Positions 47,785-60,500 of a stretch of DNA of 64,000 bases are shown here, piece after piece (within the stretch, counting starts at the first letter, position 1; each line of letters opens with the position of its first letter). The position numbers were made by a program, and so were the translations under genes. The notes under the pieces were generated by a model, which was not told the origin of the DNA, searched no databases, and saw only the letters and a program-made list of their open reading frames with translations. Origin of the DNA: Prochilodus magdalenae (lineage: Eukaryota; Chordata; Actinopteri; Characiformes; Prochilodontidae); contig JAMWET010006770.1 in the NCBI GenBank assembly GCA_024036415.1, positions 161,001 to 225,000 of the forward strand. Direction: 5' to 3'.

Positions 47785-49180
47785 CATAGAATATGTAGAC
47801 CACTGTAGCCACTGTATCATATCCTTTTTAAAAATGTTCCTAATTAAATAGAAGATCACTTTTAGATCATGAAATAAATTTACTCTTATCCTTCAGTCCA
47901 TATGTAGGGTTGCTCCTTCACCTTTTAATAGATAACTGACCCAAAACATCCCTGACTCAGCCAGTCAGCTAAATCGGATAACAGTAGCGCTTGTATGTCT
48001 TATCATCTGTTTCATCCATTTACTGTCCACTGCTTCACAAATGTCACAATGTCTTCAGTTCCATCTATTTAATGCACTTTATACATGCACAGATGAGTCT
48101 ACAGTTAAGCTGGGGTAGGTGATGACTTCAGTGTGCAGCTGTTTGGGTGAAGGTAGGGACTTTATAGAGCTTGCCCTTTTGTAGGGCCTTAGGACAGGGT
48201 GTGGTTATCTGTGTGTTCTAACCACAACAGCCGGCCAAAGGTATGTTCATGCAATTGTTTCACATACACACAAACAGAGATTAAGAGAATATTTGCAAGC
48301 ATAATTTCCCAAACTCAAAATATTAATGAGATTTATTTGACACTCACTCGTTGGGCATCATAGAGTAATCCAAAACTTAACCCCGACCTCGGTAGTTAAA
48401 AAGAAATGGCTTTGCACTTTACAAAGTCAGGATCTTGTTGTAAGTCCTGAAAATGTAGGTTAATCTGTTGGTCTTTGATTCTACTCCAGAACTCACACAT
48501 ACACACATGCACCCGCATAGTCGAGGTCTTGTTGGTCCTGTTTTGTATGGATTTATTCCAGTGTGTGCCCTTTAAATGTTAAAGCTGCCTGGTGGCCCAC
48601 AGTGACCGAGAAGAGAAAACATGTGGCCTTTGATTGAGGTGAAAGTAAAGTGTGGAATACTAATGAGGACAGCACCCTAAGGCATATAATCTCTCTTCTC
48701 TTTCTTTCTTTCCCTCTCTCTCTCTCCCTCACAGACACACACAGAGTCTCAAATCTCTTCCTTCCTCATCGGTCATTCAACTTATACCGGAACACTTCAG
48801 ACAGAAAGTTTGAACATAGATAATTCAGAACAACTTAGATAAAAGTACAACTTAAGAAAATGTAAAACCTCTTTATCATTAAACATTTTAAGGCAAGCGC
48901 TTGTATATTGTTTAGTGCCTTAAGACAATAAAGAACTTCTATTTAGAACTATTAGATTATTTCAAAGAAAAGTTAGAACTGAGATCATTTAAACTCTTCA
49001 GAAATAAAGAACTTTCAGAACTTCAAATGGAGGAATATACACAGTGTGAACAGTTTCCTCTCTCAGATCAATGCACAGGTAAACAATATGTTATTAATGC
49101 TGTACAAATGAAGTTATATATAAGCTTACCAAACAGTAAAATTAGTAACTGTTTAAAGTGGCAGTAACGGCAGTCTCCTG
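46172..49180. other. Intergenic, no gene seen
   Basis: AT-rich sequence with a (TA)n at 47754-47781 and a short CT tract at about 48690-48732. No recognisable exon, RNA gene or long repeat. Confidence 0.45.
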
Positions 49181-49189
49181 CAGTTGGCG

Positions 49190-49410
49190 TTGCACAAATA
49201 CGATGGGGCTCTAACTACATCCAGGCTGTGTGACGGGAAAATGGATCTCAAAGCAGATGTTAATGACTGGCTAAAAGGAGTGACTGCATTTGGGCGTGCC
49301 AAAGGCCACAGTGTAAAGGAAGTAGCTGAATTTGTATGTAGGTGTATGGAAGCGTATGGTCATACGAGTCTACCAGCAGTGGAAAAAATCCCAGTGTAGA
49401 GGAAATTCCC
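49190..49410 (+). pseudogene. Possible Tc1-like N-terminal helix-turn-helix fragment
   Basis: The frame reads VTAFGRAKGHSVKEVAEF and, after apparent frame changes, VYQQWKKS-like sequence. This resembles the N-terminal DNA-binding helices of fish Tc1-like transposases. No DDE domain follows; it is broken and short. Confidence 0.4.
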
Positions 49411-50439
49411 CTCGGAATTGTGCCAGGAAAGGCATCCACCAACTCTGACCCAACTGCGCAATTCCCAACTGATGTACAAGTGTATGAACATTGATTTAGC
49501 CTACATCCAGAAACATGTCCAGTTCATGCCAAATTGAATCACAGCTGTTAGTGGTGCTGGTGGAGGCATTACACGCTACTAGATACGTTTCATTCACAGG
49601 TGACTCATTTTTTGCTCAGTGTGCTTATTTAATTAATGTGGATTAGAATCAGGTACATTCAATGCATGGAATAATGCACTTTATTTACCCTTTAAGGACA
49701 AACGGATTTGTTCTAGGGATGATATGGCGTCTCTAAGGGATTCTCTCTCTTTCTGTCTCATTCTATGTCTCACATGTACCAATGTCTGCACAAAACGCAA
49801 ATCAGTTCACTTAAGTTGCCCAAATGAGGCTCAAAATCTCAACTGAGGTCCATGTTTCAGTCTGCTTTATAATGTTCTCAGTAGACAATGTATTCTATTG
49901 GCTATCTAAAGCTGAATGAAGCATTTCAGTAGAGAGCATGCAGGGGCAAAGTGGAAAGCAAGTAGTTCCCCCTCAGTGGAGTCCCCAGCACCGTCATAAG
50001 GGCTGCATTTGCTTCAGTGTAATGTAATAGATGAGTCTTCAGAGTGTAGAAGGATTAAATGAACACCAGCGTTGACTGAAGCAGCAGAACTGGGCACAGT
50101 TGCTTTAAAACCCAAAAATAGACAAAGCTATTCATAAGCTAGAGCAATAAACTACATACTTCAACATTTCTAAAGCTAAACATGCAGTTGGTTGTAAACT
50201 GTTATACATGTAACACAGAGGAGACACATCCCGAGTGGTGAGTTGAATCTCAACAAGCTATTACACAAGAAGAATCCTTCTCAGTACTCACTCAACCAGC
50301 GGCAACAGGATGAAACAGTAACAAAGGAGTAAGTGATTGGTAGAGATGGACATGAGCAAGACATCAGAGAGTGAACTTTGACCATTCCTGTCCAACAGGA
50401 CCCAGTACATCACCAAAAACAGAGAACACGGAGGTTCAA

Positions 50440-50474
50440 AGAGGAGAGAGAGCAAGAGAGAGAGAGAGAGACAG
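50440..50474. repeat. (AG)n microsatellite upstream of the urea transporter
   Basis: AG-rich tract in the presumed 5' UTR or leader, just before coding exon 1. Confidence 0.85.
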
Positions 50475-50539
50475 ACGGAGAGTAAGTAAAGTAAAAAAGC
50501 TCAACTGGGTTGCTGGACTGCAGCAGGTCACTGGAAGAA

Positions 50540-50651
50540 ATGTTCCCTGAAGAAAAGTCGCCTCAGCGGTCGGAGAGCAAAAGGCAGCGCCTGCTCAGAA
50601 AGCTGCTCTACTGCACCGGAGACATGCAGCACTTTCACTCACACATGCAGG
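50540..50651 (+). CDS. slc14a2: Urea transporter coding exon 1
   Basis: Begins at ATG TTC CCT (MFPEEKSPQRSESKRQRLL), the first ATG after an in-frame TAA at 50492-50494. Basic cytosolic N-terminus then LLYCTGDMQ; the donor GTAAGA follows one base of an Asp codon. A frame beginning 30 bases earlier would start with TTG and is not preferred. Confidence 0.78.
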
Positions 50652-53600
50652 GTAAGAGTCCACACCACTATACACTCCTTACACACACCTGCTGATAGTC
50701 ATTTTCCTTCTTTTCATCTTTACTTTATTTACATCTAAACCAAACCCCTAACGCACACTCCAGCCACTACACCCAGCTGTCCAGAGTCACTCTTTTACAA
50801 GGGACACCTGAGCATTCAGAGTCCGCGATCATTCATTCATCTCAGCACCTCAGCTCTGCTAGGGGATTACATAATTTACTAAAAGAAAGCATGATTTTTG
50901 TTGCTGTATGTCATGTGGAAACATTGTCCAGTAATAAAAGCTGACATTCTACACTTTAGTATAATATTCATTTAGTGATCTGAAGTACAAATGAGAATAT
51001 AAAAAGCCAATTTCACTTCATGGCCCCAGTACCTTTGTTCTCCCTGTAAACATACTCCTGTACAATACATTGGCCAAACTCAGTATATAATGTTTCTATT
51101 AAGCCATAATTACTGACACAAATATTGACTCACCCACAAAATTTATTTTTTCACTATTTAAAGAAGTAAAGTTTCACATATTAAATCACATATTATCTGT
51201 TTGTTTAATGCTTGTTGTTAAAACTATTAAAGGTTAGCATTTTGGAATATTTTTTGCATAGGAGTGTATGTTTCTTGAGTAATTCAATTTTCACACCAAA
51301 AAAGCTCCAATTCTGCAGCTTTATACACTCATTATTAAAAGAATAGTTGCACATTACAATAATTGGTAATAAATTTAGACTGATGTGGGCAAAATTTATT
51401 GATCTACAATATGACAGACTTCAACAGCAACATGCCAGTCTTCTCGGCATGGAGTTGTAGAGGTTCCTAACGCTGTCCTGTGATAATCCATCCCATGCAG
51501 TTTAAACATTCTCACACAGTTCCTGCAGATTGTGTGGTGGGGTAAAGGTGGAGTGACACAAACTGTTTGTCTTGGTGCTGACTACGGTGCCTAAACACGG
51601 AGATTCCTGGTTGCCTCCACCAAAACAAAAGCAGGACTTGTCACTGAAGAGACCCACTGCCATTCTGAGTCACTCCATGACAGTTTGGTATGACACCATT
51701 ACAGTCTTTAGTGACACTTACATGGTCTTAAGGGCTGTTGTGCATCGTGCAGCCGTCTGCCAATAGTGCTGTCACTAACCGGATGACTCATGGAGCGTAT
51801 CACTGCTCAATGAATATCCATTATTGTGGCTGTTGGATCAGTCAGAAAAGTGGTAAGGCCCATCCTTGTTTACATCACATGTGTGGCCGAGTGTGGACCT
51901 TGTCTTCTGTATGTCTTTCGCATGTTGCAAGTCATACCTATTTACCAAGTTTCATTCCTGACCGTTAATTCCTATCCATTTTAATAAAACTTCAGATCGT
52001 CTCCAAGTCAGTTAATATTCAAGATTCAAGAGGTTTATTGTCATATGCACAGTGAAACAAGTGGTTACACTGCACAGTTTGTCAATCCTCTGTTAACACA
52101 AAAAAGACATCAATAATGAGGCAGTCATAAATAAATAAACTTAGAATTAAAAATTAAAATGACTTGTTCACTGTTACATGACAAGCAGTGTGTAGAGAAA
52201 AACTCTTTTGGAATCTGGTCTGGTCATCATCTAAGTTACCTTTAGGCTAAAGATAGTCAAAAATCCTCCCCATTATGTATTAGAGCAAATTTAACGATGT
52301 ATTGTTCTTGTCCATACTAAAAACATCATTCATAGGCAAAGTATGTAAACCCATACACTAATGACCTCAACAAAAGATACAGTACCAGTCAAAAGTTTAG
52401 ACACACCAAATGAAATGGATGTTGTGGTTATCTTAAAGACTTTACAGGCTTACACTTAACAGCTCAACTGATGAGATGTCTGAAACAATACATATCCTGA
52501 TATACCAGATATGCTCCTGATGTATGACAATATTATATGTATGCCATATCACCACCTCTTGGTATCCTCCTTTTTAGCCCAAAATTAAAAAGTTACTCTT
52601 TCAATGTAGACAATATTTATGATGGACAGACCAGCAGACCAATATAATTCATCCAAAAGAAAAAAAAATGTTATATCAGCCTCCACTGCAAGTTAAGAAA
52701 GCTGTTTTATCCTCCTGTAAAGATCCATTTTGGAGATTTTCAACATGGACTGCACAATTCCACAAATGATATTTTATAGTTTGGTGTTTTCACTTTTATT
52801 CTAAAGTACAGTATTAAGCTGAACATAGGGAGAATCTTCTGTGAGTAGCCATGTCTAGAATCTTAGATAAATTGTGCAGATTGTTTAATAAATTGAAGAA
52901 GAAGCCTTGAGTAACAGTTAAAGGCTTGAAGGCATTACTGGACCTGGACCATCTCTGTTCATGAAGCTATTATACAGAGAACATTGAAATGGCCTGATGT
53001 CTAGGGTGACCAGATTCCAATTTAGCAGATGTGGGACAACGATGTGGGACAAACTATGTTTGTGTGGGACAATGTGGGACACCAATGCATCAAGATAAAA
53101 TAGTGTGTAATAGGGTAAAATAACTTTAAATTAAACATCTCTATTCTGCCCCTTTAGCACATAAAACTGCAAATAATAATGTGTTTATAAATAAATGAAA
53201 GAAACTTAACAGAACAGACAGTTATTTAATGTGCTTTAAAAGGATACAGCTTTCCAGTTTTCTCTAACAACAGAGAGCAACAACAACTCCAGCACAACCC
53301 AACCACAAAAAAACTTTACAAGAGTCACCTTGCACTGGTTTCACCCAGGGGTAAATAGTTTCCCAGTCTCTGTTATAGCTGCATTTTCGTTTTTTAGATC
53401 GAGTCGTGTTTACCTCCCTGTCCTCCATAGCTCGTGCTGCATGTCGGTGCTGCTCTGATTTGCATTGTAGTGATGGTCGGTCGCGAACGATCCGGTTCTA
53501 AGAGTCAGCTCTTTGAAGTGAACGGCTCCTGATGACAGCCCTCACTGCTTTTCCCACACACACAGCCATTTGATAAAAAAAAAAAAACACGCATTTCAAA

Positions 53601-54823
53601 ACTGGAGTCTGACAGGCTATAACAATGCGGGACAACGTCTCAATTTGCGGGACACGTGAAAAGTAATGAAATTGCGGTACTGTCCCGCACAAAGCGGGAC
53701 ATCTGGTCACCCTACTGATGTCTATAGCAGAGGAAACAACCGCTTTTCAAGAAAAGCATCTATAGTTGAATCACCCCGCAGTGAAGAGTGGAAGCAGTAG
53801 AAGGATTTGTGATGCTATGTTGCCTGAAGGGGAAAAATGAATTTACATTTACATGTATGTCATTTAGCTGACTCTCTTATCCAGAGCGACTTACAAGGGT
53901 AATCATATTACAGGTGGGCCAATGTAGTGTTAGGAGTCTGGCCAAGGACTCTTGTTGGTGTAGCACAGCCTAGCCCCCTAGACTGGGATTTGAACCCCAG
54001 TCTCCCACATGGGATGATAACTTCCTGGTGGGTAGTGGTTCCAGAGTTTGTCAAGGCATCTTACTTAACCTCCTGAGACCCCAGCATCCTCATATGAGGA
54101 CATTACATTTCTGCTTCTCTGCACCATGATACTTTTTAAAACGTTGACCCTTTGGCCTCATATGAAGACATTGTTTTCTGCCCAAACAGCTTCCTGTACA
54201 AAGACAACGTTTAGTTTTTATACTCGTTAGGTCCTACTAATCACAAATAGCTAGGAGACATTAAAACTGCACACCAAGCAAGTCCAGTTCTAAGAAGGTT
54301 AATTATGTCAGTGTGGCTGTTCACTAGATGAAGCTCAGTGGAAGCTGGGTGATGGCTCAAGACAATGGCTTTAAACACTAAAGTAACTCTATTTGGCTTC
54401 AAAAAATAAAATCTGCCTTGTGGAGTGGCCCAGTCAGAACACAGATTCGGCAGAGAGGCTGTGGTATGGCCCCAAGAGAGCCTTTCAGACCAGAAATCTG
54501 AAGAATCAGATCCTGTAGCGAATGTGTTCTGTGAGCGAGTATTTCTCTTGAATGTGCAGATTTAATCCACAGTGACCAGAAGTGCTTGCCTGAGGTTATT
54601 AAATCCAAGGTTCCACTTACTTTTTCCTCTAGCGGTGCCACTGTTTAATTGGTGTGTGCAATAAAGACATGAAAGATTATAATCGTTAGTGTGTTATTAA
54701 CTTTAGTGCATGATATGGCCAATTTATCCAGAAGACCAGGTAATTCAGAAGAGTTCATACACTTCTCCGGCTACTGCATGTAGTGAATAGTTGATAAGTG
54801 AATGAAAGGACCACGCTGAACAC

Positions 54824-54870
<47 letters not shown>

Positions 54871-57529
54871 CCTCAGATAAGCCTTTCTGTATGCAGCTGC
54901 TGGAGTGGAGTTTGCGGGGGGTGTCTGGTGTGATTATGGTGGACAATCCTGTGAGTGGAGCTCTGATTCTGACTGCTATGACTCTCTTTAGCCCCTGGCA
55001 GGCTCTACTGGGCAGCATAGGACTCCTCACCTCTACAGTCACAGCCCTCATTATCGGCCATAAGCGGTGAGATAAGCATGGAAAACACAGATCCACATGT
55101 GTTAGATTCATGTTTTGATTTTGTTTTAGTTAATTCTGATACCACAAACATTAGTGTTATTGTTGTGTTAGTGTTAGTGCTGGCACGTTAGGCTAAATAT
55201 TTAGAATATCCACTCTATTTATTTATTGATTGGTTGATTTTTACTTTTTTCCTTTGGAAATAGATATGTCACTTGAGAGAACAGAACCCCAACTAAATAC
55301 TTACTTACTAACACTTCTCAATTAATAATACGTCAGCTTGGCAAGTGGACTCGTCTGTCTAATAATACCAAATATTTTATAATATCTCAATTTCATAAAT
55401 GTTTTGAGGCGTTAAAAATAGCATAAAATTATATAATTTATATTCTTTAATTTATTTGTCTTCTAAGTCACTTCTGGGTTGTGTCCCTCTGGGTTGAAGG
55501 GCTGCTGAAGCATGGACTGCCTGTCCATCACAGACATTATGCAAGAATACAGTGAAATAAAAAGTTAAAGTTAAATTGTCAGACAATAAAGCGAGATATA
55601 AGCGAGAATAACATAGAAATAAAGAAATTAGTATTTATTTTATTGCCTTTGTTTTCTACTAAGCAATCTGTAATATAATTCCAGTACAGTCTGAGAGTGT
55701 CATTTGTATCTTTAATGTATTATACACTAAGCAGTGAGACTCACATGGTACACTTTGGGAAAACAAGGTACCTAACAACACTGTTTTGAGTATAACCACT
55801 TTCACTGTGATGGAAACCTTGAGGACACACGTTCAGAATCTTCAGTCAGAGAATATAACAGGTTTCACACATTGCAACATTAAATGACTGTTTTGTGTGT
55901 GTGTGTGTGTGTTTATGTGTGTGTGTGTTTATGTGTGTGTGTGTGTGTGTGTGTTGCAGAGCAGAGGTGTCGAGGGGTCAGTATGGTTATAATGGCATGC
56001 TGGTGGCGCTGCTGATAGGCAGTTTCAGCTCTGCAGGAGACTGGTATTGGTGGCTATTACTTCCAGCTTGTTTTGCTGGAGCTACAACGTAAGACACACA
56101 CGCATACATGTTTGTTTTTACACGCCACAAACATCCTTCATATGTGTTATATTTCATTCTATTTAAATTATTTTACTGGAAAATAATTGTCATTATACCA
56201 ATACAAGGTTGCACAGTATAACAAAACACTACTGGGCCTTTTCTCTAGTGCAGAGGTAAATAAACAATAGTGCACAGACAAAACAAGAGACACACAATCA
56301 TATATGCACAGACAAGAGCAGTAACTGTATGTATTTTACTAGAACTGAGGTGTAAACAGCAGTTAGCATATCCAGTAAAGAAAGATAAAGCTTAGTGTTC
56401 TGTCCTCGGCGTATGTGCTGTATACACCTTGACAGACAGATAAACTCTCTCCTAACATCAAGACTCTGAAGACAGTCAGCCCTTGTCCACAGGTTTATTG
56501 ACGTGGCAGGGAAAGGTGAAACTAAAACATACAAAGGGGTATAATCAGTACTACGCTTGCTTGTTAGCCTGTTTTTACTGTATTTTATCCTTTTTTATAG
56601 TATAATATGTTCTTCTATGAACTTCCAATGAATAGCAGCAGCTTTGCAATGGTAACTCAACAGACACGTAACATAATACATTACAGAAAATACAATGTCC
56701 CAAAATAATGATCTAGCAGTGTAGATACAAGCAATCTATCAGTACATACCCACGACGCTATCAGGGCGTGAAGATGTATACAGACACTGGATTGATTCCA
56801 AAACGTACTCTCATGCCTCTCTGAAAAGTCAGAAGCTCTTACTTCCTGACTGCTACATACAGAGCAAGCTACAGCTACTGACCCCTAGTGGTTGTAAAAA
56901 TGAACTACAACTAATTACAGAACAAATCTAAACATACTGTCTTGTGACATGACACTTAGTGCATATCGGAAAGTATAGGATGTTGAGGCAGCAAGGTGTG
57001 CAACTAAGCTGTAAACAGTAGATGTATATATAACAGTGTAAAGTGCAGGTAGTAAGCATAGCAAATAATGTTCATGGAAACAGCTTAAACAGTCATACAT
57101 CTAAATATGTGGTGTAAGTGTAATACAAAATATGTAAATACCTAAATGTGTTCCAATAGTCCATACAGTACTGTGCAAAAATCATAGGCCATTCTTTATT
57201 AATATATTTTCCTGTCCAAACAGCCATTAAACACAAATTCATTTTTCATTGAGTGGAAAACATAGAAAACTAAAATAATATGCAGCTCAAAATGTCAGTG
57301 CTTAGTTTGTCCACATGTCAACGTTTTCAAAGTTTCAATCGCTAATCATCCAAGTATTCTCAGGCACATTCGTGCTGATGCTAAGATCTGGACTCCATTG
57401 GTCTAAGAACACCAGTAGCTTCCTTCTTTCACTTACAAACGTTTTCTCAACAATAAATGTTGTTGTCATCTCATTTATATTCTTAATATAATATATTCAA
57501 TACAATATTCTATATTCTATACACATGAT

Positions 57530-57585
<56 letters not shown>

Positions 57586-60500
57586 AGGACATTTCTGTAT
57601 AGTGGTTTTGCCCCTGTTTTTGACCACTGGGATTTGCCTGTGAATGTATTTCCCTTTAACACGGTTCTCCTGCTGTATCTGTCCTGCACTGGCACCAATA
57701 ACCTTCGCTACCCCAACTACCCTGCCCTGCCACTGGTGGCACCACTGAGCACCAACCACACACAAATAAACAAACTGCAGGTAAGTAAGGCCAACATGCT
57801 TCCAAAGGTAGTTCTAGACAGACGCTGGTCACGATCACATGTTGGCGGCCACAGTGGATGATAATGCCCTCTATGCCTTATTCTTGGTGCACATGTAACA
57901 CTGTGGATCAAGGTCAAAGGTAAATGTAGATCCAAGATTCGAATATGTAGCGTGCATATTCAAGTCAATGGAGCAAAAAGCAGTTCAGCTCCTAAGTCAA
58001 CTGCATTAACTGCTTCACTTCGCCCCATCTGCCAGAACAATAACAGTAACAATAACAGTGCTGAAAGGCAAAACTTATCAGAAAAAGGCTTATCAGAAAA
58101 TGTGTGATCAGACTCAAAATACTCACAAGACACTTACATTTATGACAATGGCCACAAGCTTGCTGTTATCCGAAAGGGGGAATTGTAATTGCTGTAGTTT
58201 AGTGAAATGGGTGAAATTCCCCACTGGTGTGAATTAGGCTCGAATCTGTTAAGCAGACTTAAGAGCGGAAATAAGTCCCCACCTTGGCTCGCCAAAACCA
58301 TGTAACTGCTTTCCTTAAAATACTTCATGTATCCTTCCAGAAACTGGCCCCTCAACAAGGGTCACACTGTAACACATACCAGTCCTGTAAGATGATTTCA
58401 CTAATGAAGAGGGTTAATAATACTCAAGCGCTTCATTACAGTGTATTATTGTGGAAGAGTTATACTTCATTCAGGTATTATGGAAATAAATATGGAAATA
58501 TAAATATGTCTAGCATATTGATTACTCATTTACAGTAGGTGTTAAAACTCACTCCAAATTTACTCCCTTGTATATTGCCTGTTGAGGTCCTGACTCGCTG
58601 TTCTGGGTTATGAGAGTGATCAAGTCATGCCCACCACACTCCTAAAAAAATGCACCCTTTCGTATTTTTGCATACTTGATGTGTTTAATGTTGTTTAACA
58701 TGTTACGCCTGGTTTAATGTTGGTACTTTCCTTCAAGAATATTTTTGGCTTCATTCTTTTATTTGACTTAATTTAATCTAAAAAGAAAAAAAATGCCATA
58801 GTACTCATAACTCCTCTGCTCATTTACACCCCTATCCCCCGCCTCATGAATCATGAAAGACAGGAGTCTAATTAAATCAGGTTCAGTGGTGCTTAATATG
58901 AAAAGAACAGACTAAAATTCTCCCTGTAATCAGATATCTCTGTCTCCCGCTTAAGGCATGTCTTTCCTTTCCAGCCACTCTGAGTATATATGTATGAAAG
59001 CGAGACAGAGAGAGACATTGATCCCATTCATATTTTATACCTTCCCTGCACTCCTTCAGCTCGGTGTTCCAGGCTCACTTTCAGGGGAAAAACAAACCCA
59101 TCTAGATAGTACCACTGTGGAATCAACCCCTTTTCCTGAAGATAATTAGACACTTTCAATCAATATACAGTTCTTAAATAGCTCAACTAATTGACTGCAA
59201 CACAGCCACATTGACAGATCAACCATTTACCAAACCCTACTGTTAATCCTGAAGGTCTTTAAAATCTTTTCTGGAAATCAAAGGCAATAAGTATCTTGAA
59301 GCCGGTCAACTGACCTAATCTGACATACCTTGAAAAGGACAGCCTCAAATTCAAGTTTTAGGATCCATCATCATTAACGAGTCTATTAATATTCATAGAG
59401 ACTGGTAAATGTTGCATTAGCTAACACAGCTTTTTACAAGCACTTAGACCATTAGAGACAAGACTGAAGCGAGACCAGTTAATCTAAAATGAATCATGCT
59501 TCTAGGATCAGTCCACATCGGGGGTGCCCAAGCCTAGTCCCGGAGAGTTCAGACCCAACATTTGGCTTTGATGTTTAGATACCCCAGAAGGCCTGGATTG
59601 GATAAGTTGGGCTATGTTTAGACTGCAGGCAAATCAGATTTGTTTCTCAAATGGGATCTTTTAACACGACTGTCTACGCTGTTATGTGTAAGTGATACGA
59701 CCAGCCTATCCGCATGGGTTGGTGTGGAAAAGAAAGGCTCAATAACTACGTAGCTACACTGATAATGTGGATTTCAAATGTGGATGCAGGAGTTGTGTGC
59801 ATCATACCACCCTTTAAGACAACTGCACATTGTAATTCTTTGGCACTCTTATTGAATTCCTGCACTTCCATCACTTGACATTGTCATGTTGCGAGTGCTG
59901 CAGACAACTGTTGCGAATGTGTTTTAATTCTGATTTGATCCAAACAAGGTCCAAGACTGGGGCTGGAGCTAAACTCTGCAGGGTGGTATATCTCCAAAAC
60001 AGGACTGATAATACCATTCAGTGCTACGGCAAAGGCCTAAAATTATTCATAAGCCAAGTGTAAGGCAAGTAGAAGACAACGCCAATAACAGAAGTTAGCC
60101 CCAATATCTTCTTCTCATTGTTTATGTTAGGTTATTCAAAACAAGATATGTTCTTCCAACCTGAGTGAAGGTTTTGTGTTAAACATGTAGAGAGGTGTAC
60201 AAAGCTCAGTTACCAACAATAAGGAGGCTTTGCTATCAGCTCCAAGACCAAGACAGCATGCAGTCAAAATAATGTTGAGCTTAAAAGACAATTGATCAGA
60301 GAGTGAACTCAGCCTTGTGTAGCCCTAAACACAAACCGACCACATACTACTATGTTGTTTCTAAAGTTCAACCTCCTCATGACCAGAAGTCCCTGTAGAA
60401 TTCAGTGTTTCAAGACAGTAATGTTCTCTCTTGAGCTCTTCTCAAAGCCCTTCTGTGCCATTCCCTGTAGCATACATAAGCTGTGCAGTACAGCTACTGA

